From Conyzicola lurida (GTDB taxonomy: Bacteria > Actinomycetota > Actinomycetes > Actinomycetales > Microbacteriaceae): a DNA stretch of 64,000 bases. Where the stretch lies: assembly GCF_014204935.1 (NCBI RefSeq), contig NZ_JACHMJ010000001.1:1860001-1924000 (forward strand), read 5' to 3'. Numbering within the stretch: position 1 is the first letter of the stretch; each line of letters starts with the position of its first letter. A model generated the notes under the pieces. That model was given only the letters and a program-made list of their open reading frames with translations, searched no databases and was not told where the DNA came from. Positions 1 through 8,467 of the stretch are shown here, in pieces. Made by a program: the position numbers and the translations under genes.

Positions 1-319
1 GATCGGCGACCGTGATGCCGTCGGGTGCGATCGAAGTCTGCGGCAGCAGCCCCACGGTGCGCGCGAGCTCCTTCGCCTTGTAGTCGGCGATCGCCTTGCC
101 GTCGAGCACGACGCTGCCCGCGGCCGGCTTGAGCAGCCGCGACAGCGCACGCAGCAGCGTCGACTTGCCGCACGCGTTGGGGCCGACGACGACCGTGAAC
201 GACCCGTCGGGAATCGTGACGCTGAGGCCCTCGGCGATCACCCGCTGGTCGTAGGCGAGCGTGAGATCGGTGGTGGAGAGCCGGTCGGCGCTCATCGGGG
301 TCCTTTCGGGGCTGGTCAT
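1..319 (-). CDS. Iron-siderophore ABC transporter ATP-binding protein (FecE/FepC-like), 3' end outside window
   Basis: Only the N-terminal 106 codons lie in the window. They read as an ABC ATPase that would energise the two FecCD permeases encoded just upstream. Walker A is GPNACGKST and the Q-loop is LLPQTS, both typical of FecE/FepC siderophore ATPases. The Walker B motif, signature motif and stop lie beyond position 1. Two starts are plausible: ATG at 319, which overlaps the permease stop as ATGA, and ATG at 295, preceded by GAAAGG. I give the longer one because of the translational coupling. The family call rests on the neighbours as much as on the sequence; the exact siderophore cannot be told. 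Confidence 0.88.
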   Translation of the reverse strand, partial: MTSPERTPMSADRLSTTDLTLAYDQRVIAEGLSVTIPDGSFTVVVGPNACGKSTLLRALSRLLKPAAGSVVLDGKAIADYKAKELARTVGLLPQTSIAPDGITVAD

Positions 320-1386
320 GCCGCTTTCCTCGCCTCGTGCACGAGCAGCGCGATCAGGTAGAGCCCGCCGAGCACGATCGTGACGATACCGACCGGCACC
401 CCCACCGGCACGACGTGCTGGGCGATGAAGTCGGCGACGAGCAGAAGCACCCCGCCGGTGATCGCGGCGGGCAGGAGGGGCACCCCGGCGCTGCGGGTGA
501 GACGCTTGGCGATCTGCGGCGCGGCGAGGGCGACGAACGCGATCGGTCCGGTGCTCGCGGTGACGATCGCGGTGAGCGCGACGCCCACGATCAGGATCGT
601 GAGCCGTGCGGGCTCCACGCGCACCCCGTGCGCGCGGGCGGCGTCGTCGCCGAGTTCGAGCTGGCGCAGCGGGCCGCTCGCGATCGCGACCACGGGCGTC
701 AGGACGGCGAGGGCGACGAACGCGGGGACCGCCTCGTCCCAGCCCACGAGCGAGAGCGAACCGGCGCCCCAGATCGACGCCGCCATCGCGACCTCGGTCT
801 GCGCGCGCAGCAGGAGCCAGGTGTTCACGCCGTGCAGAGCGGCGGTGACGGCGATGCCGACGATGATGAGGCGGAAGCCCTGCATGCCGCCTCGGTAGGC
901 CAGCAGGTAGACGACGAGCGCCGTGACCAGACCGCCGGCGAGGGCCCCGACGGCGGTCGAGACGAACGAGGTGCCGAGCACGGTGATGACGATGAGCGCG
1001 CCCGTGTACGACCCGGTGGCGAACCCGATGATGTCGGGCGAGCCGAGCGGGTTGCGGGTGAGCGACTGGAACACGGCACCGGAGGCGCCGAGCGCCGCCC
1101 CGAACGCGAGCGCGGCGAGCACGCGCGGCAGCCGCCACTCGAGCACGATCCTGGTGGCGAATCCGCCGTCGGTGGCGAACGCGGCACGGACGACCTCGGG
1201 CACGGTGAGCGGGTAGTCGCCGGTACCGAGGGCGACGAGCGCCACGAGGACCGCCAGCGCGATAAGGAGCCCCGAGACGACGACCGTGCGACGGTCGACG
1301 ACGATGGCGCCGCCCGGCAGCGGCAGCCGGATGGCGGCGCGGCCCGTGACGTGGTGCAGCGGCCTCTCGGCCGCGCGCACGCTCAC
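316..1386 (-). CDS. FecCD-family iron-siderophore ABC permease, second subunit
   Basis: This 356-residue integral membrane protein is the second of a permease pair that would form the transmembrane channel of a siderophore importer. The family motif TRNPLGSPDIIG follows the first membrane segments, and the cytoplasmic coupling region (LELGDDAARAHGV) and the GPIAFVALAAPQIAK stretch near residues 270-290 are typical of FecD/FepG. The GTG start at 1386 overlaps the upstream permease stop by four bases (GTGA), and the downstream ATPase overlaps this gene's stop by ATGA, so the three are a tight operon. A much longer open frame continues upstream, but there it is antisense to the first permease and has no permease features. 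Confidence 0.93.
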   Translation of the reverse strand: MSVRAAERPLHHVTGRAAIRLPLPGGAIVVDRRTVVVSGLLIALAVLVALVALGTGDYPLTVPEVVRAAFATDGGFATRIVLEWRLPRVLAALAFGAALGASGAVFQSLTRNPLGSPDIIGFATGSYTGALIVITVLGTSFVSTAVGALAGGLVTALVVYLLAYRGGMQGFRLIIVGIAVTAALHGVNTWLLLRAQTEVAMAASIWGAGSLSLVGWDEAVPAFVALAVLTPVVAIASGPLRQLELGDDAARAHGVRVEPARLTILIVGVALTAIVTASTGPIAFVALAAPQIAKRLTRSAGVPLLPAAITGGVLLLVADFIAQHVVPVGVPVGIVTIVLGGLYLIALLVHEARKAA

Positions 1387-2447
1387 AGTCCGCTCGCCCG
1401 CTGGCGGCGGACCAGCACTACGAGCACGGGTGCGCCGAGCACCGCCGTGACGATTCCGGCGGGAAGCTCGCCGGGGCGCAGGACGACGCGGCCGATCACG
1501 TCGGCGACGATGAGCAGGGTGGGCGCGAGGACGAGCGTGTAGGCGAGGATCCAGCGCTGGTCGGGCCCGACGATCCAGCGCGCGACGTGCGGCACCATGA
1601 GCCCGACGAATGCGATCGGTCCGGCGATCGCCGTGGCACCGCCGGCGAGCAGGGTGACGACGACGACGGCGAGCACCCGCGTGAGCACGACGTTGGCGCC
1701 GAGCGACGAGGCCAGGTCGTCGCCGAGGGCGATGGCGTTGAGCGCGCGGGCGATGACCGCGGCGAGGACGACGCCGAGCACGAGGAAGGGCAGGACGGGC
1801 AGGATGACGTCCCAGCCGCGGTCCTGCAGGGAGCCGGACTCCCAGGAGCGCATCGACTGGAAGGCGCGCGGATCGACGAGCACCATGGCCGACGTGATGC
1901 CGGCCAGCACCGCGCCGAGTGCGACGCCGGTGAGGGTGAGCCGCACCGGGCTCCCGCCGCCGCGTCCGGCAGAGCCGACGACGTAGACGACGGTCGCCGC
2001 CACGAGCGCTCCCCCGAACGCGAACCAGATGTACCCCGTCACGGCTGTGATGCCGAGTACCCCGACCGCCATCGCGACCGCGAACGAGGAGCCGGCGGTG
2101 ACGCCGAGGATGCCCGGGTCGGCGAGCGGGTTGCGGGTGACGGCCTGGATGACGGCACCGGAGACGCCGAGCGCGAGGCCGGCCAGGAGCCCGAGGACCG
2201 TGCGCGGGATACGGAGGTCGATCACGGCGGCGACGTCGGCCGCGACATCCCGATTGCCGAAAAGGATCGCCCACACGGTGCCGAGGGAGATGTCCCGGGA
2301 ACCCACGGCGAGACTGATCGCGATCGCCGCGGCCAACGCGACGACGGCCGCGATCCAGCCGACCAACCGGCGGGACCCCGGGGGTGCCGACGTCGGCGGG
2401 ACCGCGATCGGGGCCGCCACCGTCTTCGGCGACGTCGAGGTATTCAC
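1383..2447 (-). CDS. FecCD-family iron-siderophore ABC permease, first subunit
   Basis: This 354-residue multi-spanning protein is the first gene of the minus-strand siderophore-import operon. It carries the family signature TRNPLADPGILGV around residues 100-115, the coupling-helix region ALGDDLASSLG near residue 245, and GPIAFVGLMVPHVARW near residue 280, as in FecC/FepD proteins. About nine or ten hydrophobic segments are visible after a 30-residue polar N-terminus. The start ATG at 2447 faces the binding-protein gene across a 98-bp divergent promoter region that contains an iron-box-like sequence. Expression is therefore probably repressed when iron is plentiful; this is an inference from the site. 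Confidence 0.93.
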   Translation of the reverse strand: MNTSTSPKTVAAPIAVPPTSAPPGSRRLVGWIAAVVALAAAIAISLAVGSRDISLGTVWAILFGNRDVAADVAAVIDLRIPRTVLGLLAGLALGVSGAVIQAVTRNPLADPGILGVTAGSSFAVAMAVGVLGITAVTGYIWFAFGGALVAATVVYVVGSAGRGGGSPVRLTLTGVALGAVLAGITSAMVLVDPRAFQSMRSWESGSLQDRGWDVILPVLPFLVLGVVLAAVIARALNAIALGDDLASSLGANVVLTRVLAVVVVTLLAGGATAIAGPIAFVGLMVPHVARWIVGPDQRWILAYTLVLAPTLLIVADVIGRVVLRPGELPAGIVTAVLGAPVLVVLVRRQRASGL

Positions 2448-2452
2448 GCAGG

Positions 2453-2471
2453 CAAGCCTAAGCTAACCTAA
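2453..2471 (-). promoter_or_regulatory. DtxR/IdeR-like iron box
   Basis: On the minus strand this reads TTAGGTTAGCTTAGGCTTG. It matches 15 of 19 positions of the DtxR/IdeR consensus TWAGGTWAGSCTWACCTWA, with the first ten positions perfect. It lies between the divergent siderophore permease and binding-protein genes, close to the permease start, where an iron-dependent repressor would control both directions. Identity and placement are seen directly; binding by a DtxR/IdeR protein is inferred. Confidence 0.75.
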
Positions 2472-2545
2472 CCACTGGCGTTCACACGGACGCCCTCTTC
2501 ACCGCCGGCTCACAGCGCCGGTCGCATCGAAAGGCCCATCGCACC

Positions 2546-3544
2546 ATGCGATCCACTCGAATCGGAATCGCCGCGGTCGTACTCGCGGCTCTCACACTTT
2601 CCGCCTGCTCTACGGGCGCCAGCAGCACCGAGGAGTCCGACGACTCCCCCACGACGACCACCGCCGGCACCTTCCCCGCGACCGTCGACACCAAGTTCGG
2701 CGAGGTCACCATCGACGAACAGCCGCTGCGCATCGTCGCACTCGGCTGGGGTGACGCCGAGACCGTCCTCGCGCTCGGCGGCCAGCCCGTCGGCGCCTCC
2801 GACTGGCTCGGCTTCGGCGGAGACGGCGTCGGCCCCTGGGCCGAGGGCATGTACGAGGAGAGCCCCGAGATCATCGCGACCCTCGAGCCCTCCTACGAGG
2901 CGATCGCGGCCCTCGAGCCCGACCTGATCCTCGACACCAAGAGCTCGGGCGACCAGGACCGTTACGACCGTCTCTCCGAGATCGCCACCACCGTGGGCGT
3001 GCCCGAGGGCGGCGACAGCTACCTGACCACGACCGAGCAGCAGGTCGAACTCATCGCCGGCGCGCTCGGCCTGCCCGACGAGGGCGACGCCCTGCTCGCC
3101 GACGTCGACGCGGCATTCGAGACCGTCGCCACCGAGCACCCCGAGTGGGACGGCCTGACCGTCGCCGCGGCGACCAAGACCAGCGAGGGCTGGGGCGCGT
3201 ACATCGAGGGCAGCGGACGAGTCTCCTACCTCGAACACCTCGGCTTCGTGCAGAGCCCGGCCATCGCCGCCATCGAGACCAACGCCGGCGGATTCTCTGT
3301 CGACATCTCGAGCGAGAACCTCGACGTGATCGACGCCGACCTGATCGTCGCCTTCCCGATCTTCATCGACACCACCGAGATCACCGAGGACCCGCAGTGG
3401 CTCGCCGTGCCGGCCGTCGAAGCGGGCCACGCCGTCGTCATCGACGGCGACATCTCGTCGGCGTACTCGCTGGGCACCACGCTCGCCACGCAGTACTCGA
3501 TCGACACCCTCGTGCCGCTGCTCGAAGAGGCGACCGCCGAGTAA
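2546..3544 (+). CDS. Iron-siderophore ABC transporter substrate-binding lipoprotein
   Basis: This 332-residue protein is the extracellular binding component of the siderophore importer. It starts with a lipoprotein signal peptide whose lipobox is LSAC (Cys at residue 21), followed by a Ser/Thr/Asp-rich linker and a class III (FepB/BtuF-like) binding fold. The fold shows in IVALGWGDAETVLALGGQPV near residue 60 and ALEPDLILDTK near residue 125. It is transcribed divergently from the permeases and ATPase with an iron box between them. The ligand is unknown; catecholate, hydroxamate and haem ligands are all possible. An AAAGG about 12 bases upstream of the ATG may be the ribosome-binding site. 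Confidence 0.93.
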   Translation: MRSTRIGIAAVVLAALTLSACSTGASSTEESDDSPTTTTAGTFPATVDTKFGEVTIDEQPLRIVALGWGDAETVLALGGQPVGASDWLGFGGDGVGPWAEGMYEESPEIIATLEPSYEAIAALEPDLILDTKSSGDQDRYDRLSEIATTVGVPEGGDSYLTTTEQQVELIAGALGLPDEGDALLADVDAAFETVATEHPEWDGLTVAAATKTSEGWGAYIEGSGRVSYLEHLGFVQSPAIAAIETNAGGFSVDISSENLDVIDADLIVAFPIFIDTTEITEDPQWLAVPAVEAGHAVVIDGDISSAYSLGTTLATQYSIDTLVPLLEEATAE

Positions 3545-3561
3545 TACCCCGTTCCACCGGG

Positions 3562-3587
3562 TCGCCCGCGGATTCGTCCGTGGGCGA
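3562..3587 (+). terminator. Intergenic hairpin, probable terminator of the binding-protein gene
   Basis: A 10-bp stem (TCGCCCGCGG pairing with CCGTGGGCGA, one G-T pair) with a 6-base loop sits 18 bases after the stop of the siderophore-binding protein and just before the convergent gene. There is no clear T-run, as is common for GC-rich actinobacterial terminators. Confidence 0.5.
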
Positions 3588-3594
3588 TCCGTCG

Positions 3595-4077
3595 TCAAGC
3601 GGGCAGCGCGTCCAACCACGTCAGTGACGCGAAGTCTTCGGCGCTGAGGCCGAACTTCTCGGTGTTGCGGGCGATGAGGCTGCGCAGTTCCGGCACGTCC
3701 GCACCGTCGCGCACGATGATGTCGATGCCGGCCGGGGTGAACAGCGATTTCTGGAAGCGGATCGCGACGACCGTCTTGTCGTCGCTGATGCCGCTGATGG
3801 TCCACCGGCTGGTGACGAGCTTCAACAGACCCTTGCCGCGCCAGACGAACCCGTCGTGCGCCCACTTGTCGACGCCGAGGATGTGCTTCTCGCCCTTGTC
3901 GGCCGTCGTGTAGCTCACGTCATCGCGCAGCGTGAGCGGGTTCTCGCTCACGAGGTCGTAGCTGAATCGAGGCGAGAGACGCTCCCGGGTCAGCCACATG
4001 GGGAAGTTGGTCGACCGCACCGCCCAGGTTCCGGGCAGAATCGCGGCGAGATCGCTGTCGAGCGGTGCTGTTGGCAT
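3595..4077 (-). CDS. Conserved-looking hypothetical protein, 160 aa
   Basis: I do not recognise this family. The 160-residue soluble protein has no signal peptide or membrane segment. It contains alternating strand-like stretches (for example TLRDDVSYTT and KTVVAIRFQK) and several aromatic residues (WAHDGFVWRG), which would fit a small beta-barrel such as a lipocalin-like fold. That is a guess from pattern only. It is convergent with the siderophore-binding gene and divergent from the prenyltransferase. The reading frame is clean, with strong GC bias at third codon positions, and is the only long frame here with a natural amino-acid composition. Confidence 0.7.
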   Translation of the reverse strand: MPTAPLDSDLAAILPGTWAVRSTNFPMWLTRERLSPRFSYDLVSENPLTLRDDVSYTTADKGEKHILGVDKWAHDGFVWRGKGLLKLVTSRWTISGISDDKTVVAIRFQKSLFTPAGIDIIVRDGADVPELRSLIARNTEKFGLSAEDFASLTWLDALPA

Positions 4078-4156
4078 CAGGCCACGCTATCGGTTGGGCG
4101 AGTCCGATTCGGGCACCGCCACTCGGGGGAAGCAAAATGCCGCCTAGCATGGCGGA

Positions 4157-4981
4157 ATGAGCCGCTCCCCCGTCGTCGCCCTCGCCCTGTCGACGCACCC
4201 GGGCCCGACGGTGCTGGTCAGCGCCGTCACCGCGTTGCTCGCGATCGGCGCCGGTCTCGACCCGGCACGCGCCGCGCTGGTGACCGCGGCGGTCTTCGTC
4301 GGCCAGGTCTCGGTCGGCCTGTCGAACGACTGGCTCGACGCGGCCCGGGATGCGGCAGTCGGCCGCACCGACAAGCCTGTCGCCCGCGGGCAGATCGGCG
4401 TCGGGACCGTGCGCGCCGTGTCCCTCGTCACCGCGGTGCTCGCCGTCGTGATGACGATCCCGCTCGGCTGGGCCGCCACCACGGCACACCTGGTGTTCGT
4501 CGCCTCGGCCTGGAGCTACAACTTCTGGCTCAAGCGCACACCGTTCTCGGTGCTGCCGTTCGTGGTCAGCTTCGGCCTGCTGCCCGCCGTGGTGACGCTG
4601 TCGGCGACGCCTCCGCAGTGGGCCAGCGGGTGGACGCTCGGTGCGGGCGCGCTGCTCGGCGTGGCCGCGCACTTCGCCAACGTGCTGCCCGATCTCGACG
4701 ACGACCGTGTCACGGGCATCGCCGGCCTGCCGCACCGGCTCGGCCGGCGTGCGAGCGGCGCGGTCATCGCGGTGGTGCTCGCCGCGGCATCCGGCCTCGT
4801 GCTCGTCGGCAGCGGAGAACCGGGACCACTGCAGTGGGCGGGCTGCGCGGCAACCGTGCTGATCGCCGCGGTGTGCGGCTACCTCGCGGTGACCAGGCCG
4901 CCCACGCGGCTGCTCTTCCAGCTCATCATGCTCGCGGCGCTCCTCAACGTCACGCTGCTCGCGTTCAGTCCACGGGGGTAG
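4157..4981 (+). CDS. UbiA-family prenyltransferase
   Basis: This 274-residue membrane protein belongs to the UbiA aromatic/lipid prenyltransferase superfamily. The first Asp-rich motif is NDWLDAARD near residue 57 and the second is DLDDDR near residue 180, both on cytoplasmic loops; these bind the magnesium-pyrophosphate of the prenyl donor. About eight hydrophobic segments are visible. The acceptor could be a quinone precursor, another aromatic compound or a carotenoid/lipid, and nothing in the neighbourhood decides it. The ATG at 4157 begins a natural N-terminus. The 3' end overlaps the convergent efflux gene by 17 bases. Confidence 0.88.
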   Translation: MSRSPVVALALSTHPGPTVLVSAVTALLAIGAGLDPARAALVTAAVFVGQVSVGLSNDWLDAARDAAVGRTDKPVARGQIGVGTVRAVSLVTAVLAVVMTIPLGWAATTAHLVFVASAWSYNFWLKRTPFSVLPFVVSFGLLPAVVTLSATPPQWASGWTLGAGALLGVAAHFANVLPDLDDDRVTGIAGLPHRLGRRASGAVIAVVLAAASGLVLVGSGEPGPLQWAGCAATVLIAAVCGYLAVTRPPTRLLFQLIMLAALLNVTLLAFSPRG

Positions 4982-6329
4982 CGACCCGCGCCGAGTTGCG
5001 GATACCGACGAGCGAGACGACGCCGCCCGCGATCAGCAGGGCCGCGGTCACGACCAGACCCCGGTGGAACGAGTCGACCGTGAGATTCGACCCGAGGATG
5101 ACGCCGATGAACGCGATCGCGATGAGCCCGGCGATGCGCGAGACGGCGTTGTTGATCGCCGAGCCGATGCCCGACTGCTCGGGCGCGATCGAGCCGAGAA
5201 TCGCCGCCGTCAGCGGGGCGACCGTCATCGTCAGACCGAACGCGAATACGACGACACCGGGCAGCACCTGCGTGAGGTAGTCCACGTCCTCGCCGATGCC
5301 GAGCATCAGCAGGTAGCCGATCCCGCCGATGATCGGCCCGAGCCCCATGAACAGGCGCGGCCCGTACTTGCCGGCCAGGGCACCGAACGTCGACGAGAGC
5401 ACGATGCTGATGATGGTCATCGGCAGCAGCGCGAGCCCGGCCGCGGTCGCGCTGTACTCGCCCACCTCCTGTAGGAAAACCGTGATCAGGAAGCCGCCGA
5501 GCGAGAGCGCCGCGTAGACGAGCGTCGTGGCGACGTTGCCGACCGAGAAGTTGCGCACCGCGAACAGGCCGAGCGGGATCATCGGGTGCTTCGTGGTGCG
5601 CTGCCGAAGCACGAACCAGACGAACGCGACGATGCCGAGGGCGAACGGCAGGAAGATCACCGGGCTGCCCCAGCCGAAGTTCGCCTGCTCGATGAGCGCG
5701 AACACCGGCCCGCCGAGCCCGACGATGCCGAGAACCGCGCCGAACCAGTCGATGCCGCCGCCCTCGGGGCGCACGTTCTTCTGCCCGAGGCGCGCGATCA
5801 GCACGAGCGTCACGGCGATCGGGATGATGTTGATCGCGAAGACCAGCCGCCAGCTGAGGTAGTCGACGAACAGCCCGCCGAGCAACGGGCCGACGAGGAA
5901 CGCGGCGCTGGTGAATCCGGTCCAGGTGCCGATGGCCTTGGCCTGCGCCGCGTCGCGGAAACTGGAGATGATCAGCGCGAGCGAGCTCGGCACCAGCAGC
6001 GCCCCGGCGACGCCCTGCAGGCCGCGCAGCACGATGAGGAACTCGGCCGACGGCGACACCGCGATGAGCAGGGACGTCACGGCGAAGCCGACGAGCCCGA
6101 CCTTGAGCACGAGCATGCGGCCGAAGGTGTCGGAGAGCGACCCCGCGAGCAGGATCAGCGTGCCGAGCGTGATCAGGTAGGCGTCGACCACCCACTGCTG
6201 CACGGTGATGCCGCCGCCGAGCTCCCGGCTGATGGCGGGCAGCGCCACGTTGATGACCGACCCGTCGAGGAAGGTGACGAACGAGGCGAGGACGGCGATC
6301 GAGAGGACGAGGCGTTGGTCACGGGTCAT
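4965..6329 (-). CDS. DHA2-type (EmrB/QacA-like) MFS drug efflux transporter
   Basis: This 454-residue protein is a drug:proton antiporter of the major facilitator superfamily. Early motifs are LDGSVINVALP in membrane segment 1 (the D1 motif of the 14-segment subfamily) and GSLSDTFGRML, a variant of motif A, in the 2-3 loop. The remaining sequence is alternating hydrophobic segments, consistent with 14 spans. I choose ATG at 6329 rather than the in-frame GTG 15 bases upstream because MTRDQR leads straight into the first span. No regulator gene is adjacent. The substrate is unknown. Confidence 0.9.
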   Translation of the reverse strand: MTRDQRLVLSIAVLASFVTFLDGSVINVALPAISRELGGGITVQQWVVDAYLITLGTLILLAGSLSDTFGRMLVLKVGLVGFAVTSLLIAVSPSAEFLIVLRGLQGVAGALLVPSSLALIISSFRDAAQAKAIGTWTGFTSAAFLVGPLLGGLFVDYLSWRLVFAINIIPIAVTLVLIARLGQKNVRPEGGGIDWFGAVLGIVGLGGPVFALIEQANFGWGSPVIFLPFALGIVAFVWFVLRQRTTKHPMIPLGLFAVRNFSVGNVATTLVYAALSLGGFLITVFLQEVGEYSATAAGLALLPMTIISIVLSSTFGALAGKYGPRLFMGLGPIIGGIGYLLMLGIGEDVDYLTQVLPGVVVFAFGLTMTVAPLTAAILGSIAPEQSGIGSAINNAVSRIAGLIAIAFIGVILGSNLTVDSFHRGLVVTAALLIAGGVVSLVGIRNSARVATPVD

Positions 6330-6356
6330 GTGCCCAGTCAACACCCGACGGGCGGT

Positions 6357-7067
6357 TCAGTGCGGGTGGATGTCGCGGACGTCCGCCCCGGCCGCCTCGA
6401 CGGCCGCCACCACCTCGTCGAGCACCTGCGGATCCGCGAGCAGCCGGAAGTGGCCGTACACCGGCAGCTGCACGTTGGTCGCCCCCGCGAGTTCGCTGCC
6501 GGCCGGGATGTGCGGGTCGAAGACGCCGTAGATCGAGACGATGCGCGCGTTCACCTCGGCGTTCGCGGCGAGCATCGCCAGCGTGCGTTCCTTGGGGTTG
6601 AAGGCGCGCAGGGGCTTCAACGGCATGTAGCGCGAGAAGCTCGAGCCCGAGAACGGCGACGCGATCGCGACCAGCCGGTCGATGCGCTGCGCCACGTCGT
6701 CGACGAGCATCATGTGCTTGCCGATCAGGCCGCCCTTGCTGTGGGCCACGACGACGACCCCCGTGAGGTCGCGCTCGTCGAGGTAGCGCTGGGCGAGAGC
6801 CGCGGCATCCGGCACCGGCGCCCTGTTGTAGCCCAACGGCTCGACGACGTGCACGGGGTGACCGGCCCGCGCGAGCCTGCCGCCGACGGCCCGGAGGAAC
6901 TGCCACGGCTCGTACACGCCGGGGATGAGCAGCACGGGCGCCTTGTCGCCGCGGGGCCGGGGCGCGATGCGGTGCCGCGTGGTGAGCCCGAGCAGCACGC
7001 GCAGCGCGTAGGAATAGTCGCGCAGGTAGGCCACGAGCCGGGCGGCGAGCTCCCCGATGGTGCGCAT
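6357..7067 (-). CDS. Alpha/beta hydrolase (lipase/esterase-like)
   Basis: This 236-residue cytoplasmic protein has the alpha/beta-hydrolase pattern. An oxyanion-region strand VLLIPGVYEPW lies near residue 48, the nucleophile elbow is AHSKGG (Ser near residue 112), a candidate acid Asp is in GVFDPHI near residue 183, and a candidate His is in GHFRLL near residue 208. A lysine follows the nucleophile where many relatives have Met, Gln or Tyr. The ATG at 7067 is chosen because the sequence upstream of it lacks family features and overlaps the divergent oxidase gene. The substrate is unknown, possibly a lipid ester. Confidence 0.82.
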   Translation of the reverse strand: MRTIGELAARLVAYLRDYSYALRVLLGLTTRHRIAPRPRGDKAPVLLIPGVYEPWQFLRAVGGRLARAGHPVHVVEPLGYNRAPVPDAAALAQRYLDERDLTGVVVVAHSKGGLIGKHMMLVDDVAQRIDRLVAIASPFSGSSFSRYMPLKPLRAFNPKERTLAMLAANAEVNARIVSIYGVFDPHIPAGSELAGATNVQLPVYGHFRLLADPQVLDEVVAAVEAAGADVRDIHPH

Positions 7068-7113
7068 GCGCCCAGTGTACGAGCCGACGCCGCCGATGGT
7101 GCACACTGGTGGA

Positions 7114-8364
7114 ATGTCTGCCAACGTCGGTGAGAACTGGGCCCGCAATTACAGCTACGTCGCGCGATCGCTCGCGTCGCCGGAGACGGTCGAGGAGGTG
7201 CAGTCGCTCGTCGCCTCCGCCTCTCTCGTGCGGGCACTCGGCAGCCGGCACTCGTTCAACGACCTCGCCGACACGCGCGGGCAGCTGGTCTCGCTCGCCG
7301 CGATCGACCCGGCGATCGACATCGACAGCGATGCCCGCACGGTCACGGTCGGCGCCGGGGTCCGCTACGGCGACCTCGCCCCGGTGCTGCACGCCGCGGG
7401 CTGGGCGCTGCACAACCTCGCGTCGCTGCCGCACATCTCCATCGCCGGGGCCGTGGCGACCGGCACGCACGGCTCGGGCGACGGCAACGGCAACCTCGCG
7501 ACCGCGGTCTCCGGCCTGCAGCTCGTCACCGCCGACGGCACGCTGCTCGAGCTGCACCGTGGCGACCCCGACTTCGACGGCGCGGTCGTCTCGCTCGGCG
7601 CCCTCGGAATCGTGACCCGCGTCACGCTCGACCTGCAGCCGACCTTCGAGGTGCGCCAGGACCTCTACGACGGACTCCCGTTCGACGACCTCCTCGCCGA
7701 CTTCGACGCCGTCACGTCGAGCGCCTACAGCGTGAGCCTGTTCACGAACTGGCTCGGCGACGAGATCGGTACCACGTGGCTCAAGAGCAGGGCGGATGCC
7801 GCGGCTCCCCCCGCCCGCCTGTTCGGGGCCGTGCAGCAGCCCGTCGGCCGCCACATGCTGCCCGACCAGCCCGCGACCAATGTCACCCAGCAGGGCGGGG
7901 TGGCGGGCCCGTGGAGCGACCGGCTCGCGCACTTCAAGCTCGGCTTCACGCCCTCGAACGGCGACGAGATCCAGACGGAGTACCTCGTGCCGCGGCGTCA
8001 CGCCGTCGAGGCGATCTCGGCGCTGCGGGCGCTCGGGCCGCGCATCGCCCCGCTGTTGCTCGTGACCGAGATCCGCACGATGGCGGCGGACTCGCTCTGG
8101 CTGAGCGGCGCGTACGGCGAGCCAGCGGTCGGGCTGCACTTCACCTGGAAGCCGCTCGGCGACGAGGTGCTCGCGCTGCTGCCCGCGATCGAGGAGCTGC
8201 TGTTGCCGCTCGGCGCGCGCCCGCACTGGGGCAAGGTCTTCACGGCCGGTCGGGAGCAGCTCGAGCCGCAGTACCCGCGGCTCGCCGACTTCCTCGCGCT
8301 GCGCGACCGCCTCGACCCCGGGCGCAAGTTCGGCAACGCGTACCTGGAGCGCACGCTCGGCTGA
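7114..8364 (+). CDS. FAD-linked oxidase of the alditol/xylitol oxidase family
   Basis: This 416-residue flavoenzyme matches the Streptomyces alditol oxidase (AldO) type, which oxidises sugar alcohols with oxygen to give aldose and hydrogen peroxide. The N-terminal PCMH FAD-binding domain contains LGSRHSFND, and His46 is exactly where AldO carries its covalent flavin. GAVATGTHGSG near residue 125 and the C-terminal DPGRKFGNAY are also family hallmarks. Length agrees with AldO (about 418). Starting at ATG 7114 gives MSANVGENWARNY, the typical N-terminus; an upstream in-frame ATG would overlap the divergent hydrolase. No sugar-alcohol transport or kinase genes are nearby. Confidence 0.9.
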   Translation: MSANVGENWARNYSYVARSLASPETVEEVQSLVASASLVRALGSRHSFNDLADTRGQLVSLAAIDPAIDIDSDARTVTVGAGVRYGDLAPVLHAAGWALHNLASLPHISIAGAVATGTHGSGDGNGNLATAVSGLQLVTADGTLLELHRGDPDFDGAVVSLGALGIVTRVTLDLQPTFEVRQDLYDGLPFDDLLADFDAVTSSAYSVSLFTNWLGDEIGTTWLKSRADAAAPPARLFGAVQQPVGRHMLPDQPATNVTQQGGVAGPWSDRLAHFKLGFTPSNGDEIQTEYLVPRRHAVEAISALRALGPRIAPLLLVTEIRTMAADSLWLSGAYGEPAVGLHFTWKPLGDEVLALLPAIEELLLPLGARPHWGKVFTAGREQLEPQYPRLADFLALRDRLDPGRKFGNAYLERTLG

Positions 8365-8372
8365 CCCCCTAA

Positions 8373-8467
8373 CGGTGGTTGAGTAGGCCGCGCGCGGCCG
8401 TATCGAAACACGGCACCGCGCCAGTGAGGCCTCGATACGCGCCGTAGACGGCGCTACTCGACCACCG
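8373..8467. repeat. Compound palindromic extragenic repeat (REP-like)
   Basis: The outer arms CGGTGGTTGAGTAG (8373-8386) and CTACTCGACCACCG (8454-8467) are inverted copies with one mismatch. Each arm is followed inward by its own small hairpin (GGCCGCGCGCGGCC; CGCCGTAGACGGCG) and then GTATCGA in mirrored orientation. The layout is therefore arm-hairpin-GTATCGA / TCGATAC-hairpin-arm. Elements of this look are frequent between genes in Microbacteriaceae genomes (my recollection, not a search). The right arm supplies the last codons and the TAG stop of the helicase gene. Confidence 0.8.
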
